NCBI GenBank assembly: GCA_024998705.1
Contig: JACOEF010000202.1
Coordinates: 1 to 15,336 of the forward strand
Source of the DNA: Nitrospira sp.
GTDB lineage: Bacteria > Nitrospirota > Nitrospiria > Nitrospirales > Nitrospiraceae
Reading direction: 5' to 3'
Length of the DNA: 15,336 nucleotides
How positions within the stretch are numbered: the first letter of the stretch is position 1; each line of letters starts with the position of its first letter. Below the pieces are notes generated by a model. That model was not told the DNA's origin and made no database searches. It saw only the letters and a program-made list of their open reading frames with translations. A program made the translations under genes and the position numbers. Of this stretch, positions 14,985 to 15,336 are shown piece after piece.

Positions 14985-14986
14985 GG

Positions 14987-15259
14987 TTATCCTCCGGCAA
15001 TCGCGGGAACGATCGACACTTCGTCGCCGTCTTTCAACGAGGTTTCTTTTCCGTTCAGAAAACGGATGTCTTCCTCGTTGACGTAAATATTGACGAACCG
15101 GCGCAAATCGCCCTTTTCATCGCAGAGCCGGTTCTTCAATCCCGGGTAGGTCGCGTCGAGCGATCCGATCATGTCCACAATGTTGGCTGCCGCAGATTCA
15201 ACCTCGCCTTGACCCTTCGTCAGGGGACGCAGGGGTGTTGGAATACGAACCTTAATCAT
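14987..15259 (-). CDS. MoaD/ThiS-family sulfur-carrier protein (CysO-like)
   Basis: A 90-residue beta-grasp protein ending in AIAGG, the exposed diglycine that E1-like enzymes convert to a thiocarboxylate. The C-terminal half RFVNIYVNEEDIRFLNGKET, then SLKDGDEVSIVPAIAGG, is strikingly like actinobacterial CysO, which carries sulfide for cysteine synthesis. The start ATG at 15259 overlaps the stop of the preceding gene in ATGA. With NIL, E1-like and JAMM genes following, it should feed cysteine or homocysteine production rather than molybdopterin or thiamine, for whose pathways no other gene is seen here. A related system is the Wolinella HcyS/HcyF/HcyD methionine route. Confidence 0.9.
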   Translation of the reverse strand: MIKVRIPTPLRPLTKGQGEVESAAANIVDMIGSLDATYPGLKNRLCDEKGDLRRFVNIYVNEEDIRFLNGKETSLKDGDEVSIVPAIAGG

Positions 15260-15336
15260 GAGTCACCACCACTGTTCTTTCCCATTTTGAATGTTTTTTG
15301 GAAGTTCACCAGGCTGGGCTGGATGCGGAACGGACG
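15256..15336 (-). CDS. 3' end of an unidentified upstream gene of the sulfur operon
   Basis: On the minus strand an open frame enters from the window edge and gives 26 residues (RPFRIQPSLVNFQKTFKMGK, then NSGGDS), ending in TGA at 15256-15258. That TGA overlaps the start of the sulfur-carrier gene in ATGA, the usual sign of a coupled operon neighbour. The fragment is too short to identify. In other bacteria comparable carriers sit next to a PLP enzyme such as CysM, MetY or a threonine synthase-like protein, so such an enzyme is a reasonable guess, nothing more. Confidence 0.5.
   Translation of the reverse strand, partial: RPFRIQPSLVNFQKTFKMGKNSGGDS

Overview
The window carries about a dozen genes of a GC-rich Gram-negative bacterium with an outer membrane: it encodes a complete tripartite RND efflux pump and several secreted proteins. 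No rRNA, tRNA, transposase, phage gene or CRISPR array was found. The gene mix, above all the sulfur-carrier/NIL/MoeB/JAMM cluster, reminds me of Nitrospirota (Nitrospira-like) genomes. That is recollection-level inference and not a proven assignment.

Layout, left to right. (1) 1-3241, plus strand: the end of a polyamine-type ABC importer operon in the order potA (3' end only), potB, potC, potD. potC has two in-frame stop codons and potD has one, yet the reading frames on either side of every stop remain well conserved. (2) 3258-9816, plus strand: a heavy-metal-efflux RND operon (CzcC/CusC-type outer-membrane channel, CzcB-type adaptor lipoprotein, CzcA-type proton-driven pump), followed by an exported HEAT-repeat protein. 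A consensus -10 box and a perfect 13-bp palindrome precede it, and an 18-codon mini-ORF bridges the adaptor and pump genes. (3) 9933-12813, plus strand: peptide deformylase, a full-length MsbA-like ABC exporter half-transporter, then two very small cysteine-rich (probably zinc-binding) proteins after a repeat-rich intergenic stretch. (4) 12912-13241, minus strand: a small secreted protein of unknown function. (5) 13342-15336, minus strand: a protein-thiocarboxylate sulfur-transfer operon. In transcription order it has the tail of an unidentified gene, a MoaD/ThiS/CysO-like carrier ending in Gly-Gly, a stand-alone NIL-domain protein, a MoeB/ThiF-type activating enzyme (split by an in-frame TGA) and a JAMM metallopeptidase.

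How the parts work together. The sulfur genes look like a route in which the E1-like enzyme adenylates and thiolates the carrier's C-terminus, the carrier donates sulfur to build cysteine or homocysteine, and the JAMM peptidase releases the product. The RND operon expels metal ions from the periplasm or cytoplasm.

Most notable are four single-codon nonsense interruptions in three otherwise intact genes, with no accompanying frameshift. Two intergenic regions 2.3 kb apart also share a degenerate inverted-repeat element. UGA is the natural terminator of many genes here, so wholesale recoding is unlikely. Recent decay, sequence error and functional readthrough remain open.
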